Below the pieces are notes generated by a model. The model was not told where the DNA came from and ran no database searches. It saw only the letters and a program-made list of their open reading frames with translations. From NCBI GenBank assembly GCA_914767715.1, contig OU612065.1, positions 39,618,001 through 39,682,000 on the forward strand: a stretch of DNA of 64,000 nucleotides, given 5' to 3'. The position numbers and the translations under genes were made by a program. This DNA is from Membranipora membranacea. Lineage: Eukaryota > Bryozoa > Gymnolaemata > Cheilostomatida > Membraniporidae. Positions 25,480 through 39,166 of this stretch are shown here, one piece after another (the stretch's first letter is position 1; every line of letters begins with the position of its first letter).

Positions 25480-25599
25480 AAGTCTACAGCACCCAGTATT
25501 CCCAGGCGGTCACCCATCCAAGTACTAACTGGGCTCGACGTTGCTTAGCTTCAGTGATCGGACGAGAACTGGCGTTTTCAACGTGATATGGCCGTAGAC
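25480..25599 (-). rRNA. 5S rRNA, copy 15
   Basis: Gene as copy 1. Three private substitutions cluster at about 25387-25411 in the downstream spacer. Confidence 0.97.
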
Positions 25600-26835
25600 A
25601 ATTATGGGGATTAATTTTAGCAGTTTTATGCTTGGATGCAGGAATAACTAAACAAGGGCATGCAACTCTTGTTTTGATTTCCATGTTTATAGTCTTATTC
25701 CTAGACATTTTAACTTGTTTCTCTATTTGACAACAGAATCATAGTTCTCCTTCTTCATTATATCTTTCATCTATTATAGAACATATATTTCTCTTCCATA
25801 ACATTGTTAGTATGCAACTTACCTTTTTGATTTTATTTGAGGAGGGACTGGTTGGTTTGGCTGCCAGGTTTCAACCATGCTGCCGGGTTTGATGGCTCAT
25901 ACAAGCATCTTTTAACGGCATTGGACTTTTTGCGGAGACATTGTAGCATGCTATGAACTCTGTGGCAACAATCATCTTGACGCGACATCACGCTTAGCTC
26001 CATTGTTTAACATTCTGTCGGACTAAACGCCGCACTCACAGCGCAGGATTAAAAGCGCAAGTTGTAAGCTGGCTGCAAGTAGCGGGCTCTGGTAAGTTAC
26101 TCTTTGGTTTGATTGTGACAGTACCAGCAGTGATCTAAGCACTAGACTGGACTGTAGGCCAAGGGAATTACAATGTGACACTCGTGTGTGATCCATCGTA
26201 CAGCCACAGATATTCTGATTTTATGAAATCTATACCTGTTTAGTTAGCAAAATCTGATGTCTGCGGCTGGATTTTGGTAATTATGTGCACATCGACACAC
26301 TTAACCTAACTAGTGAACACCAGCCATTATCAGGATTACAGCCTAAAAGTCATAATTTGTGTTGTCAATAACAATAGCCTATAATGGCTGCTGCAATTTT
26401 CCAATTTCGATAGCTCTCCTACTGGTTATCATTTCTTGAGTATTGACCAAAAGTGATAGCAATGCAGCACCGGTCTAGCATCTTTTCCGGCATCCTCTTC
26501 TTGGCATGGGGGACAAACCTCTGATAGTACCAGCGATCCCCTACGCTGAGCTTCTCAAGGATCGCTGCTGCCAAATTAAAATGGGGATTGACACAAAACG
26601 CAGAATTTTCCTGAATTTATCTTCTCAAAAATTGCACTTTTCGTCTTCTTTTTCGTCGCAATACACAAGCTTGCATATTCTGCCGTTTAGGAATAATTGG
26701 GGGGGGGGGGGCGAAGAAGGGGGGGGGTGTTGTGCTGAGCTGATCCCCAAAAATTCACTTCACGCAGCTCATATTGATGGTAGAGCGAAGAATATAACAT
26801 GTTGTTTTTATGTTGTAAAAGTGGAAAAGAATCAA

Positions 26836-26955
26836 AAGTCTACAGCACCCAGTATTCCCAGGCGGTCACCCATTTAAGTACTAACTGGGCTCGACGTTGC
26901 TTAGCTTCAGTGATCGGACGAGAACTGGCGTTTTCAACGTGATATGGCCGTAGAC
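26836..26955 (-). rRNA. 5S rRNA, copy 16 (C-box variant)
   Basis: RNA positions 81-82 are GG in the other copies and AA here (26874-26875). This changes the C box bound by TFIIIA and helix IV/loop D of the RNA, so the copy may be weak or a pseudogene. Confidence 0.93.
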
Positions 26956-28188
26956 AATTATTGGGATTAATTTTAGCAGTTTTATGCTTGGATGCAGGAA
27001 TAACTAAACAAGGGCATGCAACTCTTGTTTTGATTTCCATGTTTATAGTCTTATTCCTAGACATTTTAACTTGTTTCTCTATTTGACAACAGAATCATAG
27101 TTCTCCTTCTTCATTATATCTTTCATCTATTATAGAACATATATTTCTCTTCCATAACATTGTTAGTATGCAACTTACCTTTTTGATTTTATTTGAGGAG
27201 GAACTGGTTGGTTTGGCTGCCAGGTTTCAACCATGCTGCCGGGTTTGATGGCTCATACAAGCATCTTTTAACGGCATTGGACTTTTTGCGGAGACATTGT
27301 AGCATGCTATGAACTCTGTGGCAACAATCATCTTGACGCGACATCACGCTTAGCTCCATTGTTTAACATTCTGTCGGACTAAACGCCGCACTCACAGCGC
27401 AGGATTAAAAGCGCAAGTTGTAAGCTGGCTGCAAGTAGCGGGCTCTGGTAAGTTACTCTTTGGTTTGATTGTGACAGTACCAGCAGTGATCTAAGCACTA
27501 GACTGGACTGTAGGCCAAGGGAATTACAATGTGACACTCGTGTGTGATCCATCGTACAGCCACAGATATTCTGATTTTATGAAATCTATACCTGTTTAGT
27601 TAGCAAAATCTGATGTCTGCGGCTGGATTTTGGTAATTATGTGCACATCGACACACTTAACCTAACTAGTGAACACCAGCCATTATCAGGATTACAGCCT
27701 AAAAGTCATAATTTGTGTTGTCAATAACAATAGCCTATAATGGCTGCTGCAATTTTCCAATTTCGATAGCTCTCCTACTGGTTATCATTTCTTGAGTATT
27801 GACCAAAAGTGATAGCAATGCAGCACCGGTCTAGCATCTTTTCCGGCATCCTCTTCTTGGCATGGGGGACAAACCTCTGATAGTACCAGCGATCCCCTAC
27901 GCTGAGCTTCTCAAGGATCGCTGCTGCCAAATTAAAATGGGGATTGACACAAAACGCAGAATTTTCCTGAATTTATCTTCTCAAAAATTGCACTTTTCGT
28001 CTTCTTTTTCGTCGCAATACACAAGCTTGCATATTCTGCCGTTTAGGAATAATTGGGGGGGGGGGCGAAGAAGGGGGGGGTGTTGTGCTGAGCTGATCCC
28101 CAAAAATTCACTTCACGCAGCTCATATTGATGGTAGAGCGAAGAATATAACATGTTGTTTTTATGTTGTAAAAGTGGAAAAGAATCAA

Positions 28189-28308
28189 AAGTCTACAGCA
28201 CCCAGTATTCCCAGGCGGTCACCCATCCAAGTACTAACTGGGCTCGACGTTGCTTAGCTTCAGTGATCGGACGAGAACTGGCGTTTTCAACGTGATATGG
28301 CCGTAGAC
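28189..28308 (-). rRNA. 5S rRNA, copy 17
   Basis: No difference from copy 1 seen. Confidence 0.97.
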
Positions 28309-29541
28309 AATTATGGGGATTAATTTTAGCAGTTTTATGCTTGGATGCAGGAATAACTAAACAAGGGCATGCAACTCTTGTTTTGATTTCCATGTTTATA
28401 GTCTTATTCCTAGACATTTTAACTTGTTTCTCTATTTGACAACAGAATCATAGTTCTCCTTCTTCATTATATCTTTCATCTATTATAGAACATATATTTC
28501 TCTTCCATAACATTGTTAGTATGCAACTTACCTTTTTGATTTTATTTGAGGAGGGACTGGTTGGTTTGGCTGCCAGGTTTCAACCATGCTGCCGGGTTTG
28601 ATGGCTCATACAAGCATCTTTTAACGGCATTGGACTTTTTGTGGAGACATTGTAGCATGCTATGAACTCTGTGGCAACAATCATCTTGACGCGACATCAC
28701 GCTTAGCTCCATTGTTTAACATTCTGTCGGACTAAACGCCGCACTCACAGCGCAGGATTAAAAGCGCAAGTTGTAAGCTGGCTGCAAGTAGCGGGCTCTG
28801 GTAAGTTACTCTTTGGTTTGATTGTGACAGTACCAGCAGTGATCTAAGCACTAGACTGGACTGTAGGCCAAGGGAATTACAATGTGACACTCGTGTGTGA
28901 TCCATCGTACAGCCACAGATATTCTGATTTTATGAAATCTATACCTGTTTAGTTAGCAAAATCTGATGTCTGCGGCTGGATTTTGGTAATTATGTGCACA
29001 TCGACACACTTAACCTAACTAGTGAACACCAGCCATTATCAGGATTACAGCCTAAAAGTCAAAATTTGTGTTGTCAATAACAATAGCCTATAATGGCTGC
29101 TGCAATTTTCCAATTTCGATAGCTCTCCTACTGGTTATCATTTCTTGAGTATTGACCAAAAGTGATAGCAATGCAGCACCGGTCTAGCATCTTTTCCGGC
29201 ATCCTCTTCTTGGCATGGGGGACAAACCTCTGATAGTACCAGCGATCCCCTACGCTGAGCTTCTCAAGGATCGCTGCTGCCAAATTAAAATGGGGATTGA
29301 CACAAAACGCAGAATTTTCCTGAATTTATCTTCTCAAAAATTGCACTTTTCGTCTTCTTTTTCGTCGCAATACACAAGCTTGCATATTCTGCCGTTTAGG
29401 AATAATTGGGGGGGGGGCGAAGAAGGGGGGGAGTGTTGTGCTGAGCTGATCCCCAAAAATTCACTTCACGCAGCTCATATTGATGGTAGAGCGAAGAATA
29501 TAACATGTTGTTTTTATGTTGTAAAAGTGGAAAAGAATCAA

Positions 29542-29661
29542 AAGTCTACAGCACCCAGTATTCCCAGGCGGTCACCCATCCAAGTACTAACTAGGCTCGA
29601 CGTTGCTTAGCTTCAGTGATCGGACGAGAACTGGCGTTTTCAACGTAATATGGCCGTAGAC
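29542..29661 (-). rRNA. 5S rRNA, copy 18 (two substitutions)
   Basis: C-to-T changes at RNA positions 15 (29647) and 69 (29593). Both are transitions in the same gene. Function is uncertain. Confidence 0.94.
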
Positions 29662-30899
29662 AATTATGGGGATTAATTTTAGCAGTTTTATGCTTGGATG
29701 CAGGAATAACTAAACAAGGGCATGCAACTCTTGTTTTGATTTCCATGTTTATAGTCTTATTCCTAGACATTTTAACTTGTTTCTCTATTTGACAACAGAA
29801 TCATAGTTCTCCTTCTTCATTATATCTTTCATCTATTATAGAACATATATTTCTCTTCCATAACATTGTTAGTATGCAACTTACCTTTTTGATTTTATTT
29901 GAGGAGGGACTGGTTGGTTTGGCTGCCAGGTTTCAACCATGCTGCCGGGTTTGATGGCTCATACAAGCATCTTTTAACGGCATTGGACTTTTTGCGGAGA
30001 CATTGTAGCATGCTATGAACTCTGTGGCAACAATCATCTTGACGCGACATCACGCTTAGCTCCATTGTTTAACATTCTGTCGGACTAAACGCCGCACTCA
30101 CAGCGCAGGATTAAAAGCGCAAGTTGTAAGCTGGCTGCAAGTAGCGGGCTCTGGTAAGTTACTCTTTGGTTTGATTGTGACAGTACCAGCAGTGATCTAA
30201 GCACTAGACTGGACTGTAGGCCAAGGGAATTACAATGTGACACTCGTGTGTGATCCATCGTACAGCCACAGATATTCTGATTTTATGAAATCTATACCTG
30301 TTTAGTTAGCAAAATCTGATGTCTGCGGCTGGATTTTGGTAATTATGTGCACATCGACACACTTAACCTAACTAGTGAACACCAGCCATTATCAGGATTA
30401 CAGCCTAAAAGTCATAATTTGTGTTGTCAATAACAATAGCCTATAATGGCTGCTGCAATTTTCCAATTTCGATAGCTCTCCTACTGGTTATCATTTCTTG
30501 AGTATTGACCAAAAGTGATAGCAATGCAGCACCGGTCTAGCATCTTTTCCGGCATCCTCTTCTTGGCATGGGGGACAAACCTCTGATAGTACCAGCGATC
30601 CCCTACGCTGAGCTTCTCAAGGATCGCTGCTGCCAAATTAAAATGGGGATTGACACAAAACGCAGAATTTTCCTGAATTTATCTTCTCAAAAATTGCACT
30701 TTTCGTCTTGTTTTTCGTCGCAATACACAAGCTTGCATATTCTGCCGTTTAGGAATAATTGGGGGGGGGGGCGAAGAAGGGGGGGGGGGGGTGTTGTGCT
30801 GAGCTGATCCCCAAAAATTCACTTCACGCAGCTCATATTGATGGTAGAGCGAAGAATATAACATGTTGTTTTTATGTTGTAAAAGTGGAAAAGAATCAA

Positions 30900-31019
30900 A
30901 AGTCTACAGCACCCAGTATTCCCAGGCGGTCACCCATCCAAGTACTAACTGGGCTCGACGTTGCTTAGCTTCAGTGATCGGACGAGAACTGGCGTTTTCA
31001 ACGTGATATGGCCGTAGAC
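30900..31019 (-). rRNA. 5S rRNA, copy 19
   Basis: Gene as copy 1. The spacer variant CTTG at 30710 is shared with units 6, 11 and 24. Confidence 0.97.
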
Positions 31020-32254
31020 AATTATGGGGATTAATTTTAGCAGTTTTATGCTTGGATGCAGGAATAACTAAACAAGGGCATGCAACTCTTGTTTTGATTT
31101 CCATGTTTATAGTCTTATTCCTAGACATTTTAACTTGTTTCTCTATTTGACAACAGAATCATAGTTCTCCTTCTTCATTATATCTTTCATCTATTATAGA
31201 ACATATATTTCTCTTCCATAACATTGTTAGTATGCAACTTACCTTTTTGATTTTATTTGAGGAGGGACTGGTTGGTTTGGCTGCCAGGTTTCAACCATGC
31301 TGCCGGGTTTGATGGCTCATACAAGCATCTTTTAACGGCATTGGACTTTTTGCGGAGACATTGTAGCATGCTATGAACTCTGTGGCAACAATCATCTTGA
31401 CGCGACATCACGCTTAGCTCCATTGTTTAACATTCTGTCGGACTAAACGCCGCACTCACAGCGCAGGATTAAAAGCGCAAGTTGTAAGCTGGCTGCAAGT
31501 AGCGGGCTCTGGTAAGTTACTCTTTGGTTTGATTGTGACAGTACCAGCAGTGATCTAAGCACTAGACTGGACTGTAGGCCAAGGGAATTACAATGTGACA
31601 CTCGTGTGTGATCCATCGTACAGCCACAGATATTCTGATTTTATGAAATCTATACCTGTTTAGTTAGCAAAATCTGATGTCTGCGGCTGGATTTTGGTAA
31701 TTATGTGCACATCGACACACTTAACCTAACTAGTGAACACCAGCCATTATCAGGATTACAGCCTAAAAGTCATAATTTGTGTTGTCAATAACAATAGCCT
31801 ATAATGGCTGCTGCAATTTTCCAATTTCGATAGCTCTCCTACTGGTTATCATTTCTTGAGTATTGACCAAAAGTGATAGCAATGCAGCACCGGTCTAGCA
31901 TCTTTTCCGGCATCCTCTTCTTGGCATGGGGGACAAACCTCTGATAGTACCAGCGATCCCCTACGCTGAGCTTCTCAAGGATCGCTGCTGCCAAATTAAA
32001 ATGGGGATTGACACAAAACGCAGAATTTTCCTGAATTTATCTTCTCAAAAATTGCACTTTTCGTCTTCTTTTTCGTCGCAATACACAAGCTTGCATATTC
32101 TGCCGTTTAGGAATAATTGGGGGGGGGGGGCGAAGAAGGGGGGGGGTGTTGTGCTGAGCTGATCCCCAAAAATTCACTTCACGCAGCTCATATTGATGGT
32201 AGAGCGAAGAATATAACATGTTGTTTTTATGTTGTAAAAGTGGAAAAGAATCAA

Positions 32255-32374
32255 AAGTCTACAGCACCCAGTATTCCCAGGCGGTCACCCATCCAAGTAC
32301 TAACTGGGCTCGACGTTGCTTAGCTTCAGTGATCGGACGAGAACTGGCGTTTTCAACGTGATATGGCCGTAGAC
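32255..32374 (-). rRNA. 5S rRNA, copy 20
   Basis: Gene as copy 1. The upstream T variant at 32381 is shared with units 7, 12 and 16. Confidence 0.97.
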
Positions 32375-33608
32375 AATTATTGGGATTAATTTTAGCAGTT
32401 TTATGCTTGGATGCAGGAATAACTAAACAAGGGCATGCAACTCTTGTTTTGATTTCCATGTTTATAGTCTTATTCCTAGACATTTTAACTTGTTTCTCTA
32501 TTTGACAACAGAATCATAGTTCTCCTTCTTCATTATATCTTTCATCTATTATAGAACATATATTTCTCTTCCATAACATTGTTAGTATGCAACTTACCTT
32601 TTTGATTTTATTTGAGGAGGAACTGGTTGGTTTGGCTGCCAGGTTTCAACCATGCTGCCGGGTTTGATGGCTCATACAAGCATCTTTTAACGGCATTGGA
32701 CTTTTTGCGGAGACATTGTAGCATGCTATGAACTCTGTGGCAACAATCATCTTGACGCGACATCACGCTTAGCTCCATTGTTTAACATTCTGTCGGACTA
32801 AACGCCGCACTCACAGCGCAGGATTAAAAGCGCAAGTTGTAAGCTGGCTGCAAGTAGCGGGCTCTGGTAAGTTACTCTTTGGTTTGATTGTGACAGTACC
32901 AGCAGTGATCTAAGCACTAGACTGGACTGTAGGCCAAGGGAATTACAATGTGACACTCGTGTGTGATCCATCGTACAGCCACAGATATTCTGATTTTATG
33001 AAATCTATACCTGTTTAGTTAGCAAAATCTGATGTTTGCGGCTGGATTTTGGTAATTATGTGCACATCGACACACTTAACCTAACTAGTGAACACCAGCC
33101 ATTATCAGGATTACAGCCTAAAAGTCATAATTTGTGTTGTCAATAACAATAGCCTATAATGGCTGCTGCAATTTTCCAATTTCGATAGCTCTCCTACTGG
33201 TTATCATTTCTTGAGTATTGACCAAAAGTGATAGCAATGCAGCACCGGTCTAGCATCTTTTCCGGCATCCTCTTCTTGGCATGGGGGACAAACCTCTGAT
33301 AGTACCAGCGATCCCCTACGCTGAGCTTCTCAAGGATCGCTGCTGCCAAATTAAAATGGGGATTGACACAAAACGCAGAATTTTCCTGAATTTATCTTCT
33401 CAAAAATTGCACTTTTCGTCTTCTTTTTCGTCGCAATACACAAGCTTGCATATTCTGCCGTTTAGGAATAATTGGGGGGGGGGGGCGAAGAAGGGGGGGG
33501 TGTTGTGCTGAGCTGATCCCCAAAAATTCACTTCACGCAGCTCATATTGATGGTAGAGCGAAGAATATAACATGTTGTTTTTATGTTGTAAAAGTGGAAA
33601 AGAATCAA

Positions 33609-33728
33609 AAGTCTACAGCACCCAGTATTCCCAGGCGGTCACCCATCCAAGTACTAACTGGGCTCGACGTTGCTTAGCTTCAGTGATCGGACGAGAACTG
33701 GCGTTTTCAACGTGATATGGCCGTAGAC
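33609..33728 (-). rRNA. 5S rRNA, copy 21
   Basis: Gene as copy 1. The spacer has GAGGAGGAACTGG at about 32622 and one private C-to-T at 33034. Confidence 0.97.
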
Positions 33729-34966
33729 AATTATGGGGATTAATTTTAGCAGTTTTATGCTTGGATGCAGGAATAACTAAACAAGGGCATGCAACTCTTG
33801 TTTTGATTTCCATGTTTATAGTCTTATTCCTAGACATTTTAACTTGTTTCTCTATTTGACAACAGAATCATAGTTCTCCTTCTTCATTATATCTTTCATC
33901 TATTATAGAACATATATTTCTCTTCCATAACATTGTTAGTATGCAACTTACCTTTTTGATTTTATTTGAGGAGGGACTGGTTGGTTTGGCTGCCAGGTTT
34001 CAACCATGCTGCCGGGTTTGATGGCTCATACAAGCATCTTTTAACGGCATTGGACTTTTTGTGGAGACATTGTAGCATGCTATGAACTCTGTGGCAACAA
34101 TCATCTTGACGCGACATCACGCTTAGCTCCATTGTTTAACATTCTGTCGGACTAAACGCCGCACTCACAGCGCAGGATTAAAAGCGCAAGTTGTAAGCTG
34201 GCTGCAAGTAGCGGGCTCTGGTAAGTTACTCTTTGGTTTGATTGTGACAGTACCAGCAGTGATCTAAGCACTAGACTGGACTGTAGGCCAAGGGAATTAC
34301 AATGTGACACTCGTGTGTGATCCATCGTACAGCCACAGATATTCTGATTTTATGAAATCTATACCTGTTTAGTTAGCAAAATCTGATGTCTGCGGCTGGA
34401 TTTTGGTAATTATGTGCACATCGACACACTTAACCTAACTAGTGAACACCAGCCATTATCAGGATTACAGCCTAAAAGTCAAAATTTGTGTTGTCAATAA
34501 CAATAGCCTATAATGGCTGCTGCAATTTTCCAATTTCGATAGCTCTCCTACTGGTTATCATTTCTTGAGTATTGACCAAAAGTGATAGCAATGCAGCACC
34601 GGTCTAGCATCTTTTCCGGCATCCTCTTCTTGGCATGGGGGACAAACCTCTGATAGTACCAGCGATCCCCTACGCTGAGCTTCTCAAGGATCGCTGCTGC
34701 CAAATTAAAATGGGGATTGACACAAAACGCAGAATTTTCCTGAATTTATCTTCTCAAAAATTGCACTTTTCGTCTTCTTTTTCGTCGCAATACACAAGCT
34801 TGCATATTCTGCCGTTTAGGAATAATTGGGGGGGGGGGGGCGAAGAAGGGGGGGGGGGTGTTGTGCTGAGCTGATCCCCAAAAATTCACTTCACGCAGCT
34901 CATATTGATGGTAGAGCGCAGAATATAACATGTTGTTTTTATGTTGTAAAAGTGGAAAAGAATCAA

Positions 34967-35086
34967 AAGTCTACAGCACCCAGTATTCCCAGGCGGTCAC
35001 CCATCCAAGTACTAACTGGGCTCGACGTTGCTTAGCTTCAGTGATCGGACGAGAACTGGCGTTTTCAACGTGATATGGCCGTAGAC
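34967..35086 (-). rRNA. 5S rRNA, copy 22
   Basis: Gene as copy 1. Spacer variants at 34062 and 34482 are shared with units 14 and 18. Confidence 0.97.
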
Positions 35087-36326
35087 AATTATGGGGATTA
35101 ATTTTAGCAGTTTTATGCTTGGATGCAGGAATAACTAAACAAGGGCATGCAACTCTTGTTTTGATTTCCATGTTTATAGTCTTATTCCTAGACATTTTAA
35201 CTTGTTTCTCTATTTGACAACAGAATCATAGTTCTCCTTCTTCATTATATCTTTCATCTATTATAGAACATATATTTCTCTTCCATAACATTGTTAGTAT
35301 GCAACTTACCTTTTTGATTTTATTTGAGGAGGGACTGGTTGGTTTGGCTGCCAGGTTTCAACCATGCTGCCGGGTTTGATGGCTCATACAAGCATCTTTT
35401 AACGGCATTGGACTTTTTGCGGAGACATTGTAGCATGCTATGAACTCTGTGGCAACAATCATCTTGACGCGACATCACGCTTAGCTCCATTGTTTAACAT
35501 TCTGTCGGACTAAACGCCGCACTCACAGCGCAGGATTAAAAGCGCAAGTTGTAAGCTGGCTGCAAGTAGCGGGCTCTGGTAAGTTACTCTTTGGTTTGAT
35601 TGTGACAGTACCAGCAGTGATCTAAGCACTAGACTGGACTGTAGGCCAAGGGAATTACAATGTGACACTCGTGTGTGATCCATCGTACAGCCACAGATAT
35701 TCTGATTTTATGAAATCTATACCTGTTTAGTTAGCAAAATCTGATGTCTGCGGCTGGATTTTGGTAATTATGTGCACATCGACACACTTAACCTAACTAG
35801 TGAACACCAGCCATTATCAGGATTACAGCCTAAAAGTCATAATTTGTGTTGTCAATAACAATAGCCTATAATGGCTGCTGCAATTTTCCAATTTCGATAG
35901 CTCTCCTACTGGTTATCATTTCTTGAGTATTGACCAAAAGTGATAGCAATGCAGCACCGGTCTAGCATCTTTTCCGGCATCCTCTTCTTGGCATGGGGGA
36001 CAAACCTCTGATAGTACCAGCGATCCCCTACGCTGAGCTTCTCAAGGATCGCTGCTGCCAAATTAAAATGGGGATTGACACAAAACGCAGAATTTTCCTG
36101 AATTTATCTTCTCAAAAATTGCACTTTTCGTCTTCTTTTTCGTCGCAATACACAAGCTTGCATATTCTGCCGTTTAGGAATAATTGGGGGGGGGGGGGCG
36201 AAGAAGGGGGGGGGGGGGTGTTGTGCTGAGCTGATCCCCAAAAATTCACTTCACGCAGCTCATATTGATGGTAGAGCGAAGAATATAACATGTTGTTTTT
36301 ATGTTGTAAAAGTGGAAAAGAATCAA

Positions 36327-36446
36327 AAGTCTACAGCACCCAGTATTCCCAGGCGGTCACCCATCCAAGTACTAACTGGGCTCGACGTTGCTTAGCTTCA
36401 GTGATCGGACGAGAACTGGCGTTTTCAACGTGATATGGCCGTAGAC
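36327..36446 (-). rRNA. 5S rRNA, copy 23
   Basis: No difference from copy 1 seen. Confidence 0.97.
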
Positions 36447-37684
36447 AATTATGGGGATTAATTTTAGCAGTTTTATGCTTGGATGCAGGAATAACTAAAC
36501 AAGGGCATGCAACTCTTGTTTTGATTTCCATGTTTATAGTCTTATTCCTAGACATTTTAACTTGTTTCTCTATTTGACAACAGAATCATAGTTCTCCTTC
36601 TTCATTATATCTTTCATCTATTATAGAACATATATTTCTCTTCCATAACATTGTTAGTATGCAACTTACCTTTTTGATTTTATTTGAGGAGGGACTGGTT
36701 GGTTTGGCTGCCAGGTTTCAACCATGCTGCCGGGTTTGATGGCTCATACAAGCATCTTTTAACGGCATTGGACTTTTTGCGGAGACATTGTAGCATGCTA
36801 TGAACTCTGTGGCAACAATCATCTTGACGCGACATCACGCTTAGCTCCATTGTTTAACATTCTGTCGGACTAAACGCCGCACTCACAGCGCAGGATTAAA
36901 AGCGCAAGTTGTAAGCTGGCTGCAAGTAGCGGGCTCTGGTAAGTTACTCTTTGGTTTGATTGTGACAGTACCAGCAGTGATCTAAGCACTAGACTGGACT
37001 GTAGGCCAAGGGAATTACAATGTGACACTCGTGTGTGATCCATCGTACAGCCACAGATATTCTGATTTTATGAAATCTATACCTGTTTAGTTAGCAAAAT
37101 CTGATGTCTGCGGCTGGATTTTGGTAATTATGTGCACATCGACACACTTAACCTAACTAGTGAACACCAGCCATTATCAGGATTACAGCCTAAAAGTCAT
37201 AATTTGTGTTGTCAATAACAATAGCCTATAATGGCTGCTGCAATTTTCCAATTTCGATAGCTCTCCTACTGGTTATCATTTCTTGAGTATTGACCAAAAG
37301 TGATAGCAATGCAGCACCGGTCTAGCATCTTTTCCGGCATCCTCTTCTTGGCATGGGGGACAAACCTCTGATAGTACCAGCGATCCCCTACGCTGAGCTT
37401 CTCAAGGATCGCTGCTGCCAAATTAAAATGGGGATTGACACAAAACGCAGAATTTTCCTGAATTTATCTTCTCAAAAATTGCACTTTTCGTCTTGTTTTT
37501 CGTCGCAATACACAAGCTTGCATATTCTGCCGTTTAGGAATAATTGGGGGGGGGGGGCGAAGAAGGGGGGGGGGGGTGTTGTGCTGAGCTGATCCCCAAA
37601 AATTCACTTCACGCAGCTCATATTGATGGTAGAGCGAAGAATATAACATGTTGTTTTTATGTTGTAAAAGTGGAAAAGAATCAA

Positions 37685-37804
37685 AAGTCTACAGCACCCA
37701 GTATTCCCAGGCGGTCACCCATCCAAGTACTAACTGGGCTCGACGTTGCTTAGCTTCAGTGATCGGACGAGAACTGGCGTTTTCAACGTGATATGGCCGT
37801 AGAC
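37685..37804 (-). rRNA. 5S rRNA, copy 24
   Basis: Gene as copy 1. The spacer has the CTTG variant at 37495. Confidence 0.97.
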
Positions 37805-39046
37805 AATTATGGGGATTAATTTTAGCAGTTTTATGCTTGGATGCAGGAATAACTAAACAAGGGCATGCAACTCTTGTTTTGATTTCCATGTTTATAGTCT
37901 TATTCCTAGACATTTTAACTTGTTTCTCTATTTGACAACAGAATCATAGTTCTCCTTCTTCATTATATCTTTCATCTATTATAGAACATATATTTCTCTT
38001 CCATAACATTGTTAGTATGCAACTTACCTTTTTGATTTTATTTGAGGAGGGACTGGTTGGTTTGGCTGCCAGGTTTCAACCATGCTGCCGGGTTTGATGG
38101 CTCATACAAGCATCTTTTAACGGCATTGGACTTTTTGCGGAGACATTGTAGCATGCTATGAACTCTGTGGCAACAATCATCTTGACGCGACATCACGCTT
38201 AGCTCCATTGTTTAACATTCTGTCGGACTAAACGCCGCACTCACAGCGCAGGATTAAAAGCGCAAGTTGTAAGCTGGCTGCAAGTAGCGGGCTCTGGTAA
38301 GTTACTCTTTGGTTTGATTGTGACAGTACCAGCAGTGATCTAAGCACTAGACTGGACTGTAGGCCAAGGGAATTACAATGTGACACTCGTGTGTGATCCA
38401 TCGTACAGCCACAGATATTCTGATTTTATGAAATCTATACCTGTTTAGTTAGCAAAATCTGATGTCTGCGGCTGGATTTTGGTAATTATGTGCACATCGA
38501 CACACTTAACCTAACTAGTGAACACCAGCCATTATCAGGATTACAGCCTAAAAGTCATAATTTGTGTTGTCAATAACAATAGCCTATAATGGCTGCTGCA
38601 ATTTTCCAATTTCGATAGCTCTCCTACTGGTTATCATTTCTTGAGTATTGACCAAAAGTGATAGCAATGCAGCACCGGTCTAGCATCTTTTCCGGCATCC
38701 TCTTCTTGGCATGGGGGACAAACCTCTGATAGTACCAGCGATCCCCTACGCTGAGCTTCTCAAGGATCGCTGCTGCCAAATTAAAATGGGGATTGACACA
38801 AAACGCAGAATTTTCCTGAATTTATCTTCTCAAAAATTGCACTTTTCGTCTTCTTTTTCGTCGCAATACACAAGCTTGCATATTCTGCCGTTTAGGAATA
38901 ATTGGGGGGGGGGGGGGCGAAGAAGGGGGGGGGGGGGGTGTTGTGCTGAGCTGATCCCCAAAAATTCACTTCACGCAGCTCATATTGATGGTAGAGCGAA
39001 GAATATAACATGTTGTTTTTATGTTGTAAAAGTGGAAAAGAATCAA

Positions 39047-39166
39047 AAGTCTACAGCACCCAGTATTCCCAGGCGGTCACCCATCCAAGTACTAACTGGG
39101 CTCGACGTTGCTTAGCTTCAGTGATCGGACGAGAACTGGCGTTTTCAACGTGATATGGCCGTAGAC
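39047..39166 (-). rRNA. 5S rRNA, copy 25
   Basis: Gene as copy 1. This is the longest unit (1362 bp) because both G runs are long. Confidence 0.97.
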
